A program made the position numbers and the translations under genes. Under the pieces are notes generated by a model. The model was given only the letters and a program-made list of their open reading frames with translations. It made no database searches and was not told the origin of the DNA. Source: Lysobacteraceae bacterium 2PB (lineage in GTDB: Bacteria > Pseudomonadota > Gammaproteobacteria > Xanthomonadales > Xanthomonadaceae). Taken from it: a stretch of 64,000 nucleotides of DNA. Positions 44,729-54,154 of this stretch are shown in pieces (the first letter of the stretch is position 1; every line of letters begins with the position of its first letter). The stretch is taken from assembly GCA_005502915.1 (NCBI GenBank), contig SCMT01000003.1, forward strand, positions 186,001-250,000. Direction: 5' to 3'.

Positions 44729-46357
44729 ATGCTTTCCCGACTGAAATTCATCCTCGACCGCGAACTGACCGTCGCGAACGCGCTCGAGAAGTCCATCGCC
44801 CGCTATGGCGCGGACTTCGAGGTGATGCGCTTCTCGGGCAGCCTGCAGCGCTTCGGCGTGCCCGGGCAGTCGCTGACCCTGGGCGAACTGAAGGCCCTGT
44901 GCGACCGCATTTCGCAGATGCTCGTGGCGCACGGCCTGCAGCGCTACGACCGCGTCGCCATCTGCCAGCGTGGCAGCGTGGAATACCTGATCTACTCGCT
45001 CGCGATCATGCGTGCCGGCGCGATCACCGTGCCGATCAACGGCAACATGCGTACAGAAGACCTCGCCCACTACCTCGACTACACGGGCTCGCGCTTCGCC
45101 TTCGTCGACCGCGAGCGCCTGGTCCGGCTCGATGCGGGCGCGCTGGCCGAAGGTCGTCGGCTGGCGATCGTCACCGATGGCGAAGGCCCGGCCGGCATGG
45201 GCACGGTGTGGCTGCAGGATGTGCTGCCCGCGCGTGCGGACCGCTTCTCGCCAGTCGACATCCACCTGCACGACGATGTGATGATCGTGCACACCTCGGG
45301 CACCACCGGTTTCCCGAAGGGCGTGCTGCATGGGTCGTACAGCATCGCCCGCGCGACCAAGGGCCAGCTGGTGATCCAGCCGCTGACGCGCGCCAACCGC
45401 ATCCTGCTGGCTTCGCCGGCCAACCACCACATCACCCAGGCGAGCATCATCAGCTGCTTCGCCGCGGGCATTCCCTGCTACGTGCCGTCCGGCGAATCGC
45501 CTGAAGAACTGCTGCGACTGATCGAGCGCGAACGCTGCACACTGGTGCTGTCCTTCCCGGACATCTACCAGGGCATGTGCGAGGTCGGGCTGGAGCGCTT
45601 CGACCTGTCGCGGGTCAAGGCCTGGATGGCCGGTGGCGATTCCAGCCATGAAGTGCACATCCGCCAGTTCACCGCGCAGGGCGCGATGCTCCGGCTGTTC
45701 GGCAAACCGCTGATCAAGTCGATGTATCTCGAATTCTTCGGCACGTCCGAAGTCGGCTTCGCTGCGCTGCTGAAGGTCAACTTCTCGTTCACGCGCAAGT
45801 TCGACCGCTACGTCGGCAAGCCTACCCTGGTCAGCCCGAAGGTCAAGGTCGCGGACGAACAGGGACGCCCCCTGCCCGTCGGGGTGCCGGGCCGACTGAT
45901 GGTCAAGGGACCGACCCTCTTCAAGGGCTACTGGAACGGCCACGATCGCCTGCATGGCGTCTACATCGACGGCTGGTGGTGGACGGGCGACGTCGCGATG
46001 AAGACGCGTGGCGGCGGCTACTACCACCTCGACCGAGAAGTCGATTCGATCCGCGCGGGCGAGAAGCGCGTCTACTCGCTGCAGCTGGAAGAACGCATCC
46101 TCAAGCATCCGGCCGTCGCCGATGTCGCCGTGGTCGAGCTGCCGCACGGACGCGATGCGACCGGTGCCGGCGCGGTCGTCGAATTCCGCCCCGGCGCGCA
46201 GGTCGAGACCGATGCCTTCCGCCACTGGCTGAAGCAGCAGGTGCCCGACCAGGCCAGCCTGCGCATCGAGATCCTGCCGCCCGGCGAACAGCTGCCCCGC
46301 GGCCTGACCGGCAAGGTGCTCAAGCGCCGCGTCCGCGAACGCTACGCCGAAGCCTGA
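44729..46357 (+). CDS. AMP-forming acyl/aryl-CoA (or acyl-ACP) ligase
   Basis: A second ANL-family enzyme, 542 residues. It activates a carboxylic acid as acyl-AMP and then as a thioester. The ATP loop TSGTTGFPKG is near 189, the TGD motif follows, the hinge region reads HLDREVDSIR instead of the common GRxKD, and the C-terminal Lys is in LTGKVLKRR near 528. All catalytic elements appear present. It starts nine bases after the reductase-ligase fusion. Two ligases in one operon suggest two different acids, for example an aryl acid and a fatty or polyketide acid, or a split between CoA and ACP loading. The sequence does not decide the substrate. Confidence 0.88.
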   Translation: MLSRLKFILDRELTVANALEKSIARYGADFEVMRFSGSLQRFGVPGQSLTLGELKALCDRISQMLVAHGLQRYDRVAICQRGSVEYLIYSLAIMRAGAITVPINGNMRTEDLAHYLDYTGSRFAFVDRERLVRLDAGALAEGRRLAIVTDGEGPAGMGTVWLQDVLPARADRFSPVDIHLHDDVMIVHTSGTTGFPKGVLHGSYSIARATKGQLVIQPLTRANRILLASPANHHITQASIISCFAAGIPCYVPSGESPEELLRLIERERCTLVLSFPDIYQGMCEVGLERFDLSRVKAWMAGGDSSHEVHIRQFTAQGAMLRLFGKPLIKSMYLEFFGTSEVGFAALLKVNFSFTRKFDRYVGKPTLVSPKVKVADEQGRPLPVGVPGRLMVKGPTLFKGYWNGHDRLHGVYIDGWWWTGDVAMKTRGGGYYHLDREVDSIRAGEKRVYSLQLEERILKHPAVADVAVVELPHGRDATGAGAVVEFRPGAQVETDAFRHWLKQQVPDQASLRIEILPPGEQLPRGLTGKVLKRRVRERYAEA

Positions 46358-46453
46358 GTCCTTTCCCGGCGCCCGCGCAGCCTCGCCGCCCGGCAGCGCC
46401 CTTCATCGAACGCATCCACCCAACACCGCATCACGCCACCGCAAGGACACGCC

Positions 46454-47251
46454 ATGAGCCATACCGCTACCGCCGAAGTCGTCCACGACTACTCGCCCAG
46501 TGCCGTCGACTTCGCCGACCTCCCGAACATGCCCGAGGAATACCGCACCGAGCTGGTCCGCCTGATGGCGATCCAGGCCTATTCGGAAGAGAAGGCATCA
46601 ACCGAAGGCATCGAATGGATCGCCAAGTCGCCCGACTACAAGCGTCGCCGCGTCTTCGCCAAGATCATCGCCGAGGAAGCCCAGCACTCCTACCTGATCT
46701 ACAACCTGCTCGAGCGCATGGGCATCTCCGAAAAGGAAGCGATCGCCATCGCCGAAGGTCGCTCGCAGCGCCCGATGCACGATGCCTCCCTGGAAGGTCC
46801 GCTCAGCGTTGGCGACGACGAGAACGACTGGATCGACATCATGCTGAACCACATGTTCCTGGATCGCGCCGGCAAGTTCATGGTCGGCAACTTCTGCGAA
46901 GCCAGCTTCAAGCCCTGGGCCGAGGCCAACAAGATCATCCTGCGCGAAGAGCGCGGCCACATCGGCTTCGGCTTCGCCGAGCTGCGCACCTACCTGGCCG
47001 AGAAGGGCAATACCGACGAAGCGCGCATCAAGATCTCCAACTGGTACGCCAAGGGCCTGAACTTCTTCGGCCCGCCGTCGACCTCGCGCGGTGCGCGACT
47101 GAGCGCCTACGGTCTCAAGCGCAAGGACAACGAGACGCTGCGCAACGAGTTCCGCCAGGAAGTCGAGGAAATCTTCGCCGAGATCGGTCGTCCCGACCTG
47201 ATCAAGCTGGAACGCAACGAGTTCCCCTATCGTTCGGGCAACGAGGGCTGA
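46454..47251 (+). CDS. PaaA/PaaC-like diiron oxygenase (phenylacetyl-CoA epoxidase family)
   Basis: A 265-residue ferritin-like four-helix protein of the phenylacetic-acid catabolic protein type. The diiron ligands appear complete: Glu45 or 46 in YSEEK, Glu75-xx-His78 in EEAQH, Glu149 in CEAS, and Glu166-xx-His169 in EERGH. Known relatives epoxidise an aromatic acyl-CoA with a small non-catalytic subunit and a reductase; neither partner gene is in this operon. Here the neighbouring aryl-CoA ligases and aminobenzoate genes suggest it oxidises an aryl thioester, such as ring epoxidation or hydroxylation, or possibly the amine. A 96-bp gap without features precedes it, and three bases follow before the next gene. 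It is not of the AurF N-oxygenase family as far as I can see. Confidence 0.82.
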   Translation: MSHTATAEVVHDYSPSAVDFADLPNMPEEYRTELVRLMAIQAYSEEKASTEGIEWIAKSPDYKRRRVFAKIIAEEAQHSYLIYNLLERMGISEKEAIAIAEGRSQRPMHDASLEGPLSVGDDENDWIDIMLNHMFLDRAGKFMVGNFCEASFKPWAEANKIILREERGHIGFGFAELRTYLAEKGNTDEARIKISNWYAKGLNFFGPPSTSRGARLSAYGLKRKDNETLRNEFRQEVEEIFAEIGRPDLIKLERNEFPYRSGNEG

Positions 47252-47254
47252 GTC

Positions 47255-48625
47255 ATGGCGCCGACCGTCGACCGCGAGTTCAGGCTGGGCAGGTTCAACC
47301 AGATCTATGCGCACCTGAACCTGATCTGCAACGCGAACTCCTGCGATCTGATCGATCTGGAGTCGGCGCCCGACCTCACCCTGCTCAAGCGTGCGATCGA
47401 GCATGTGATCGATCGCCACCCCATGGCGCGATCGGTCCAGTACCAGCGTGGCGTCATCCTCGGATGGCGCCACCTGGCCAGGCGCCTGCCGATCGAGATC
47501 GAACAGCGCACCAGCATCAATGTCGACCCGGCGCGCCTGCGTGCGGAGCTGCTCGACAATGCCTGGCGCGAACGCGTGCCCGTGCGCGCCGGCCATCCGT
47601 TCCGTTTCATCTACACGCGCACGCCGGATCGGCACATCCTGCAGATCCTGACCAGCCATACCTTCACCGACGGCAAGGCCGCCCAGCTGTTCTCCGGCGA
47701 CATCGCGGAAGCCTACGGGCATCTCGCCGCCGGTCGTCCGCTGGACGCCGAAGTCGTCGACCTGCCGGAACGCAACCACGACAGGCTGTTCCTGTCCGGC
47801 CTCGGCTGGAAGGATGCGCTGCGCCTGGCTTGGAAAGGCGTGACCGGTTTCGTCCATGACCTCGTGATGCCGGCCGGCCGCCTGCTCGTCGGCGGCAAGC
47901 GCAGCGGTGAAACCGACGTCCTGATGGTCGAACTGCCGCGCGAGATGCTCGGTGCACTCAAGGACGCCGGCGCCCGCCAGGGCAGCACCATCCATCCGCT
48001 GCTGCTGCTCGCGCTGCTGCGCACCGCGCAGCAGGATGCCGCCGCACAGGGCAAGCGCCTGCGCCATGGCCTGCGCATCGTCGACAACTTCAGCCTGCGT
48101 CGCTTCGTCGACGACCCGCGGATGCAGAAGCTCTACGACTGCGTCGCCGTGCCCTACACCCTCGAACTCGATCCGGAACAGGACGATGCGACGGTGCTGG
48201 CCACGGCGCACCAGCGACTGGAAGCATTGAAGGACGGCGACATCCTCTCGGAAATCTACCGCTTCCGACTGCTTTTCCAGTCCTCGCTGCTCCTGCCCAA
48301 GGCGGCGACGATCCGCTTCGCGGCCAACGTGCTGACGCGCGCCAACCTGATCTGCACCAATGTCGGCCCGATCGATACGCGACTCGAACACTTCGGCCCG
48401 ATCGCCGTGCGCAGCTACTTCTCCTTCCCGCAGTTGTTCCCGCCGGGCGAGGTGATGGTGCAGATCAGTGCTTTCCGCGGCCATCTCCGCCTGGTCTTCC
48501 TCTACGACAAGGGCCAGATGGACGAGGCACAGGCGCGCAGGCGCTACGTCGAGCCGTTCATCGCCGAACTGCGCCGGATCACCGCGATCGATGAGGCAGC
48601 CCCGGCCCTCGCGGCCAACGGCTGA
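47255..48625 (+). CDS. Condensation-fold acyltransferase (PapA/WS-DGAT-like)
   Basis: A 456-residue stand-alone member of the CoA-dependent acyltransferase/condensation superfamily. The catalytic HxxxDG is intact as HTFTDG, with His135 and Asp139. The length suits a two-lobed chloramphenicol-acetyltransferase-like fold. Such enzymes esterify or amidate an acyl thioester onto an alcohol or amine. In this operon it could join the PKS chain to the arylamine unit, or attach the finished compound to a lipid or sugar acceptor before export; both are inferred. It begins three bases after the diiron gene and ends 53 bp before the exporter gene. Confidence 0.82.
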   Translation: MAPTVDREFRLGRFNQIYAHLNLICNANSCDLIDLESAPDLTLLKRAIEHVIDRHPMARSVQYQRGVILGWRHLARRLPIEIEQRTSINVDPARLRAELLDNAWRERVPVRAGHPFRFIYTRTPDRHILQILTSHTFTDGKAAQLFSGDIAEAYGHLAAGRPLDAEVVDLPERNHDRLFLSGLGWKDALRLAWKGVTGFVHDLVMPAGRLLVGGKRSGETDVLMVELPREMLGALKDAGARQGSTIHPLLLLALLRTAQQDAAAQGKRLRHGLRIVDNFSLRRFVDDPRMQKLYDCVAVPYTLELDPEQDDATVLATAHQRLEALKDGDILSEIYRFRLLFQSSLLLPKAATIRFAANVLTRANLICTNVGPIDTRLEHFGPIAVRSYFSFPQLFPPGEVMVQISAFRGHLRLVFLYDKGQMDEAQARRRYVEPFIAELRRITAIDEAAPALAANG

Positions 48626-48678
48626 CCTGCGCGCCAGCCCAAGACACTCCGCCCTTTCCGCTCCCCACCCAGGCCATC

Positions 48679-51036
48679 ATGCGTACGCTCATCCACCGCA
48701 TCCTCGCGCACCCGAGACTCTGCATCGGTTTGCTCGCCGCCCTGCTGGCGCTGTCCGCGCTGGCATTGACCCAGCTGAAATTCGACAACACGCCGGACTC
48801 CTTCTTCATGAAGGACGATCCGACCCTGATCCGGTACACCGAGTACAAGCGCGACTTCGGCAGCGACGAATACACGTTCCTGGTGATCGAATCGCCTGAG
48901 AAGTGGAGCCCGGACTTCATCGCCAAGGTGCGCGACCTCAGCGATCGCATCGCGGCGATGCCCGACGTGACCAAGGTCACCTCGATCGCGAACGTGCGAC
49001 ACATCGACGGCAGCGAAGGCGCGCTGGATGTCGGGCCCTTCCTCGCCGACGACCTGGATGCCGCGGCTCTCGCCGACAAGCGTGCACAGGCGCTGAAGCA
49101 TCCGTACTACCGTGATTTCCTGGTCAGCGCGAACGGCCGGCACATGGGCATCCTCGCCGAGACCACGCTCAAGCCGGGCGAGGTGATGTACAAGATCGAC
49201 CTGGCCAGGAACATCCGCGCACTCGCCGAAGCGCCGGAATTCGCGGGCCTGAAGATGCGGATCGTCGGCGCCCCGATCATCGACGCCGATGTCTTCACCA
49301 TCATCAATCGCGAAAGCGCGATCTTCGGCACGATCTCTTTCGTGCTGGTGGCGACCGGTTTCTGGCTGATCTTCCGCTCCTGGCTGGTCGCCCTGCTGCC
49401 GCTGACCGTCGCCTCGCTGTCGATCGTCGTCGCCATGGCCGTGAGCGCCCTGATCGGCGCGCCGGTCGGCATGCTGACGGCGATCATCCCCTCCTTCCTG
49501 ATCTCGGTCGGCGTCGGTTCGAGCATCTTCCTGCTCGCCGAGATCTACCGACGCTATGCCACCGGCGGCGATGTCCGCAATGCGATCATCGAAGGCTTCA
49601 GCCATTCCGCCGGCGCCAGCGCGCTGTCGGTCGTCACCACGGCCGGCGCGCTGCTGTCCTTCTCCTGGTCGGAGATCCGGCCCGTGCAGGGCGTCGGCAT
49701 CGCGATGGCGTCGGGTCTGATCGCCTCGCTGTTGATCAGCTGGCTGGTGATCCCGGCCGCGCTCAGCCGCTTCCGCATGCTGCCCGATGCACAGCGCACC
49801 GCGCAGCTGCTGGATGGGCGCGTCCGCGCGATGCACGCGCTGTCGCACTTCGTCACGCAGCGCTGGCGCAGCCTGCTGCTGGTCCTGGTCGCGCTGCTCG
49901 TCGTGGCGGCATTCGGCGTGGCCAAGGTCACCACCGACTACTACTACGTCGGTCTGTTCAAGGAACGCACCGACATCCACCAGTCCTACATACATGTCGA
50001 CAACACCCTGCGCGGTGCGGCTTCGATGGAGCTGGTGTTCGACAGCGGAGATGCCGGCGGGGAATCCATCAAGGATCCGGCGGTGCTCAAGCGCATGCGT
50101 GCGATGCAGGACGCGCTGGAGGCGAAGTTCGCGCACCTCGGCCTGAAGACCTACAGCGTCGCGGACGTGGTGATGGAGATCAACCAGGCGCTCGCCGATG
50201 GCAATCCGGAGATGTACCGCATCCCCGACGATCGCGCCGCCGTGGCCGAGTCGCTGATCCTGTTCGAATCGTCCGGCTCCGACGAATTGACCCGCCTGGT
50301 CACCGGCGACTACGGCAAGGCGCGCATCAACCTGCGCCTGAAGTATCGGCCCGACTCGCAATACCAGCCGCTGTTCGAGGCGATCCGCGCCGAATCGGCC
50401 GCGATCCTCGCCGCCACGCCGCAGGTCAAGTCGATCGAGACCACCGGCGTGATCCCGATGTGGTCGCGACTGACCCAGTACCTGGCCGCCAACGAGATCC
50501 GCAGCATCACCCTGTCCTTCTTCGTCGTGCTCGCGGTCATGGTCCTCGTGTTCCGCTCGGCCACGCTGGGCCTGACCATGGCGCTGTGCAACCTGGTCCC
50601 GGTCGGCATCGCCCTCGCCATCATGGGCTACAGCGGCGTCTTCCTCGATCCGTTCACGCTTCTGGTCGCCGCGATCGCGATCGGCGTGCTCGACGACGAC
50701 ACCCTGCACTTCGTCAAGACCGTGCTCGACCATTACCGCCGCAGCCGCGACATGGCCACCGCCCTGCGCGAGACCTTCGCCAGCACCGGCTTGGCCGTGC
50801 TGCTGATGTCGACCGTGCTGGTGCTCGGCTTCCTCGTCTACATGCTGTCGGAGGTGCAGAGCCTCGCCAAGTTCGGCGGCATGACCGCGCTCGCCATCGG
50901 CATGGGCGCGCTGTGCGAATTCCTGTTCACCCCTGCCGTACTGATGGGACTGGAGCGCCTGGGCTGGCTGCAGAAACTGCTGCCGCTGGGCGACGACCGG
51001 ACCATCGCCGCACAACCGATCGGAGACAACGCATGA
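48679..51036 (+). CDS. RND/MMPL-family inner-membrane exporter
   Basis: A 785-residue predicted proton-driven transporter with the typical duplicated layout. One TM helix (about 12-31) is followed by a periplasmic domain, then a bundle of helices (about 215-360). A second single helix (about 400-420), a second periplasmic domain and a final bundle (about 625-765) complete it. The short length, with about 160-200-residue periplasmic loops, matches MMPL/HpnN-like lipid exporters rather than drug-efflux RND pumps of about 1040 residues. It is followed, with an ATGA overlap, by a LolA-like periplasmic protein and then an outer-membrane protein. The three probably carry a hydrophobic product across the envelope. 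Confidence 0.9.
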   Translation: MRTLIHRILAHPRLCIGLLAALLALSALALTQLKFDNTPDSFFMKDDPTLIRYTEYKRDFGSDEYTFLVIESPEKWSPDFIAKVRDLSDRIAAMPDVTKVTSIANVRHIDGSEGALDVGPFLADDLDAAALADKRAQALKHPYYRDFLVSANGRHMGILAETTLKPGEVMYKIDLARNIRALAEAPEFAGLKMRIVGAPIIDADVFTIINRESAIFGTISFVLVATGFWLIFRSWLVALLPLTVASLSIVVAMAVSALIGAPVGMLTAIIPSFLISVGVGSSIFLLAEIYRRYATGGDVRNAIIEGFSHSAGASALSVVTTAGALLSFSWSEIRPVQGVGIAMASGLIASLLISWLVIPAALSRFRMLPDAQRTAQLLDGRVRAMHALSHFVTQRWRSLLLVLVALLVVAAFGVAKVTTDYYYVGLFKERTDIHQSYIHVDNTLRGAASMELVFDSGDAGGESIKDPAVLKRMRAMQDALEAKFAHLGLKTYSVADVVMEINQALADGNPEMYRIPDDRAAVAESLILFESSGSDELTRLVTGDYGKARINLRLKYRPDSQYQPLFEAIRAESAAILAATPQVKSIETTGVIPMWSRLTQYLAANEIRSITLSFFVVLAVMVLVFRSATLGLTMALCNLVPVGIALAIMGYSGVFLDPFTLLVAAIAIGVLDDDTLHFVKTVLDHYRRSRDMATALRETFASTGLAVLLMSTVLVLGFLVYMLSEVQSLAKFGGMTALAIGMGALCEFLFTPAVLMGLERLGWLQKLLPLGDDRTIAAQPIGDNA

Positions 51037-51869
51037 TCCGCATTCCATCCGTCGCCGGCGCCCATCGCCCCCTGGTCGCCTGCCTCGCCGCCTCGCTCGT
51101 CTTCGTCGCCGCGGGTCTCGTGCAGGATGGCCACGCGCAGAGCGGCAAGCCGACCGCGCAGCAGATCTTCGAGCGCAGCGCGACCGCCGAGAAGGTCGCC
51201 GACTGGCGCGCCGCGAGCACGCTCGAAATCCGCACCGGCGATCGCGCTCGCGTCCGCAGCGGCATCGTCTACAACAAGCTGCAGGGCAACGGCATCGACA
51301 GCCATCGCCTGTTCCGCTTCCAGACCCCGGCCGATGTCGCCGGAACCGCCGTGCTCGTCCACGAAAACGCGGCCAGCCAGGACGACCTCTGGATCTACTT
51401 CCCGAGCATGGCCAAGACCCGGCGCATCCTGGCGTCGAACAAGAAGGACAGCTTCATGGGGTCCGACTTCGCCTACGCCGATCTGATGGCGCAGGACAGC
51501 CAGGATTTCACGCACACCCTGCTGCCTGAAGAGGCCTGCGGCGAAGCGCGCTGCCATGTCGTGCAATCCGTGCCGCGCGATGCGAAGACGGCGGCCTCGC
51601 TCGGCTACAGCAAGGTCGTCGCGTCGATCCGTACGCGCGATTTCGCGACCGTGCTGGTGCGCTACTTCGACAAGAGCGGCGTCGAGTTCAAGCGCCAGAC
51701 CATCTCCGGCCACGTGCCGGCCGCCGGGCAGCCGGGCAAGTTCGTCGCCACCCGTCGCGAAATGGTCAGCAGCAAGGGCGGCAAGCGCTCGGTGCTGACC
51801 CTGCGCGATGTGGACAGCGCACGACCGCTTCAGTCGGATCTCTTCATCGAATCGCGCCTGGGCCAGTAA
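51033..51869 (+). CDS. LolA-like periplasmic outer-membrane lipoprotein-sorting protein
   Basis: A 278-residue secreted protein with an N-terminal signal peptide (hydrophobic LVACLAASLVFVAAGLV, cleavage probably after HAQS). The body contains stretches such as RSGIVYNKLQG, YFPSMAKTRRI and FMGSDFAYADLM. These are characteristic of the outer-membrane lipoprotein-sorting (DUF1329/LolA_like) group that travels with MMPL exporters. The start ATG overlaps the exporter stop and its own stop overlaps the next start by one base, so the three genes are coupled. It is inferred to shuttle a lipid-like molecule through the periplasm. Confidence 0.83.
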   Translation: MIRIPSVAGAHRPLVACLAASLVFVAAGLVQDGHAQSGKPTAQQIFERSATAEKVADWRAASTLEIRTGDRARVRSGIVYNKLQGNGIDSHRLFRFQTPADVAGTAVLVHENAASQDDLWIYFPSMAKTRRILASNKKDSFMGSDFAYADLMAQDSQDFTHTLLPEEACGEARCHVVQSVPRDAKTAASLGYSKVVASIRTRDFATVLVRYFDKSGVEFKRQTISGHVPAAGQPGKFVATRREMVSSKGGKRSVLTLRDVDSARPLQSDLFIESRLGQ

Positions 51870-53239
51870 TGCATCGCATCCGTACCACCTCGCTGCTGCC
51901 CGTCGCCATCGCGCTGGCCTGTGCCGGTGCGGCGGCATGGGCGCAGGATCCACCACCGCAGTCTCCCCCGTCTGAGGATCCGGCATCGCAGGCGACAGAC
52001 GTCGATGACACGCTCTCGTCGGAAACGCCCGCACCCGAAGCGGACGCGACCGACGATACCGCGTTGCCGACCGCGCCGCGCTGGACCGGTACGGCGTCCG
52101 TGGCCGCCGTCGCCGCGAGCGGCACGCGCGATCTCGACGATGCCGGCAGCCGTTTCGGCCTGGCTTTGCGCGGACGCGGCGAGTGGCGGCAGTCTGGATG
52201 GCGCGCACTCGGCGAAATCGCGTTCGGCAGCGAGCGGCTCGCCTACGATGCCGCACCGTGGCTGCGGCAAGCCTGGCTGTCGCACGCAAGCGGTCCGGTG
52301 GAATGGCGGGTGGGCCGGCAGATCCTCTCCTGGGGCCGCGCCGACCGGCTCAATCCGACCGACAACCTCGCGCCGCGCAATCTGCGAGGGCTTGTCGCCG
52401 ACATCGACGAGGATCGCATGGGCCTGGACTCGGCCTCCGTGCGCCTGCAACTGGGCGACCGCGTCAACGCGACAGTCCTGCATGCGCCGCGCATGCGCGC
52501 GACGGTGCTGCCGGACGGCATCGCGTCGATCCCGGCCACCTTCGGCGCTCGTCGCGTCGCGGACCAGGTCTCGGACCAGAACACGCAGGCCCTGCGCGTC
52601 GATTACGCCGGCAATGCGCTGGATGCCTCGATCAGCATCGTCGATGGCCCGTCGGTGAACCCGGCCTTCGTCGACGCCCTGCCGCCCGGTATCGCACCGC
52701 ATGCGATCCAGCCCGGCGTTCGCATCATCGGCGCCGATTTCAGCGCAGCGCTCGGCGACCGCTGGGGCCTGCGCGGCGAGTTCGCGTCCACCACCTTCGA
52801 CGGCCGGGCGCCCGCAGGCCTGGGCGACTTCCGCTATGCCGTGTTCGGCGTGGAGCGGCATATCGACGGCGGCTGGCTCGCACTGGCGCAATGGGTCCAC
52901 CGCCGTGCCGAGCGCGACTCCGCCGCCCTGCCCTCGCTCGCGAGCGCATTGAACCGGGCCGTCTGGTTCCAGACGGAAGCGCGCAGCGATGCCGTGTACC
53001 TCGGTCTCAACCGGGCGCAGTTCGAAGGCGCGCTGAGCGGCAACGTCGGCGTGCTGCAGACGCTCGACGATCGCGGCCGGGCCTGGTTCGCCAACGTCGC
53101 CTGGCGCATCGACGACCACTGGAACCTGCTCGCACGCTGGCAGCATTTCAGCGGCCCCATGGAGAGCAACCTCGGCGCGCTGCGCCGCGATTCGCTGCTC
53201 CTGCTCGAGCTGCGCGGCACCTGGGGAGCGTCGCGATGA
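51869..53239 (+). CDS. Outer-membrane barrel-like protein (DUF1302-like)
   Basis: A 456-residue protein. It has a signal peptide (about 1-25, ending AWAQ), a Pro/Asp/Glu-rich spacer (about 26-70), and then alternating amphipathic strands expected of a beta-barrel. The segment GRQILSWGRADRLNPTDNL resembles the conserved region of DUF1302-type proteins encoded with MMPL exporters. The last residue is Arg rather than the usual aromatic, so insertion by the BAM complex is not certain. As the third member of the exporter group, it probably receives or displays the product at the outer membrane. It overlaps the start of pabC by four bases. Confidence 0.72.
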   Translation: MHRIRTTSLLPVAIALACAGAAAWAQDPPPQSPPSEDPASQATDVDDTLSSETPAPEADATDDTALPTAPRWTGTASVAAVAASGTRDLDDAGSRFGLALRGRGEWRQSGWRALGEIAFGSERLAYDAAPWLRQAWLSHASGPVEWRVGRQILSWGRADRLNPTDNLAPRNLRGLVADIDEDRMGLDSASVRLQLGDRVNATVLHAPRMRATVLPDGIASIPATFGARRVADQVSDQNTQALRVDYAGNALDASISIVDGPSVNPAFVDALPPGIAPHAIQPGVRIIGADFSAALGDRWGLRGEFASTTFDGRAPAGLGDFRYAVFGVERHIDGGWLALAQWVHRRAERDSAALPSLASALNRAVWFQTEARSDAVYLGLNRAQFEGALSGNVGVLQTLDDRGRAWFANVAWRIDDHWNLLARWQHFSGPMESNLGALRRDSLLLLELRGTWGASR

Positions 53240-54135
53240 TCTGGATCAATGGCCAGCTGCGCGGCTGCGACGCCACAGTGTCGGTGTTCGACCGCGGCCT
53301 GCTCTACGGCGACGGCCTGTTCGAGACGATGCCGATCTACGCCGGCCGCCCGTTTCTGCTCGACGACCACCTGGCGCGCCTCATGCGCGGCACGCAGGCG
53401 TTGCGCATCGCCAATGCACCAAGCTTCGAGGACTGGCGCGCCGCCGTCTCGGCGCTGCTCGATGCGGAACATCCCGACAACGCCACGCTGCGCCTGTGGA
53501 TCACGCGCGGCGTGAACACCGGCAGCGGACTCGCCTGCGGTGCCGCGACGAAGCCCACGTGGATCGCCGCCTGCCTGCCTGCACGTCGTTATGACGCACG
53601 CGTCTATGACGAAGGGATGGTGCTCGCACTGGCTGCACGCGAACACGCCATGCCCAGCCAGTTGCCGACCGCGAGCAAGCACGCCAACTATCTCGCCTCG
53701 ATCCTCGCCTTCGACGATGCACACGCCATCGGCGCTGACGAAGCCCTGCTCTGCAACCCGCGCGGGCACCTCTGTGAAGGGGCGTTCAGCAACGTCTTCG
53801 CCGTAATCGACGATGTGCTGGTCACGCCCCCGCTCGACGAAGGCCCGCTCGCCGGCACGGCGCGGGCGCGGCTGCTCGCGCTCGCCGCCGCTGCGGGTAT
53901 CCCGCATGCGGAAGCTTCGATTCCGCTGTCGCGCCTGGCGGACGCCAGCGAACTGATGATCAGCAATGCCCTGATCGGCATCGCCCCAGTGCGACGTGTA
54001 CTGCCGCGCAGCCCTGCCGATCCGGATCCCGCGCCGAATCTGCGCTCGCCCAGCCCCGTCGCGCGCCAGCTTGCGTCCGAGTATGCGGCGCTGGTCGCCA
54101 GCGAAACCGGCGCGATGTGGCCGCTTCTCGCCTGA
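53236..54135 (+). CDS. pabC: Aminodeoxychorismate lyase (class IV PLP enzyme)
   Basis: Cleaves 4-amino-4-deoxychorismate to 4-aminobenzoate and pyruvate, completing the reaction begun by the operon's first gene. The 299-residue protein has the fold-type IV features DRGLLYGDGLFET near 19-31, the PLP Lys in SKHANYL (Lys148) and GHLCEGAFSNVF. It resembles D-amino-acid and branched-chain aminotransferases too, so sequence alone leaves some doubt. The presence of a PIKGT-type synthase in the same operon settles it for me. The start overlaps the previous stop as ATGA. Confidence 0.87.
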   Translation: MIWINGQLRGCDATVSVFDRGLLYGDGLFETMPIYAGRPFLLDDHLARLMRGTQALRIANAPSFEDWRAAVSALLDAEHPDNATLRLWITRGVNTGSGLACGAATKPTWIAACLPARRYDARVYDEGMVLALAAREHAMPSQLPTASKHANYLASILAFDDAHAIGADEALLCNPRGHLCEGAFSNVFAVIDDVLVTPPLDEGPLAGTARARLLALAAAAGIPHAEASIPLSRLADASELMISNALIGIAPVRRVLPRSPADPDPAPNLRSPSPVARQLASEYAALVASETGAMWPLLA

Positions 54136-54154
54136 TCGTTTCTCCATCCATGCC

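Noticed and set aside
41687-46225. A 1512-codon minus-strand frame
   Set aside because: Antisense to pabAB, the reductase-ligase and the ligase, all of which have clear catalytic motifs.
46454-47251. Calling the PaaA-like protein an AurF-type N-oxygenase
   Set aside because: Size and ligand spacing follow the phenylacetic-acid epoxidase group, not AurF; only the general diiron chemistry is shared.
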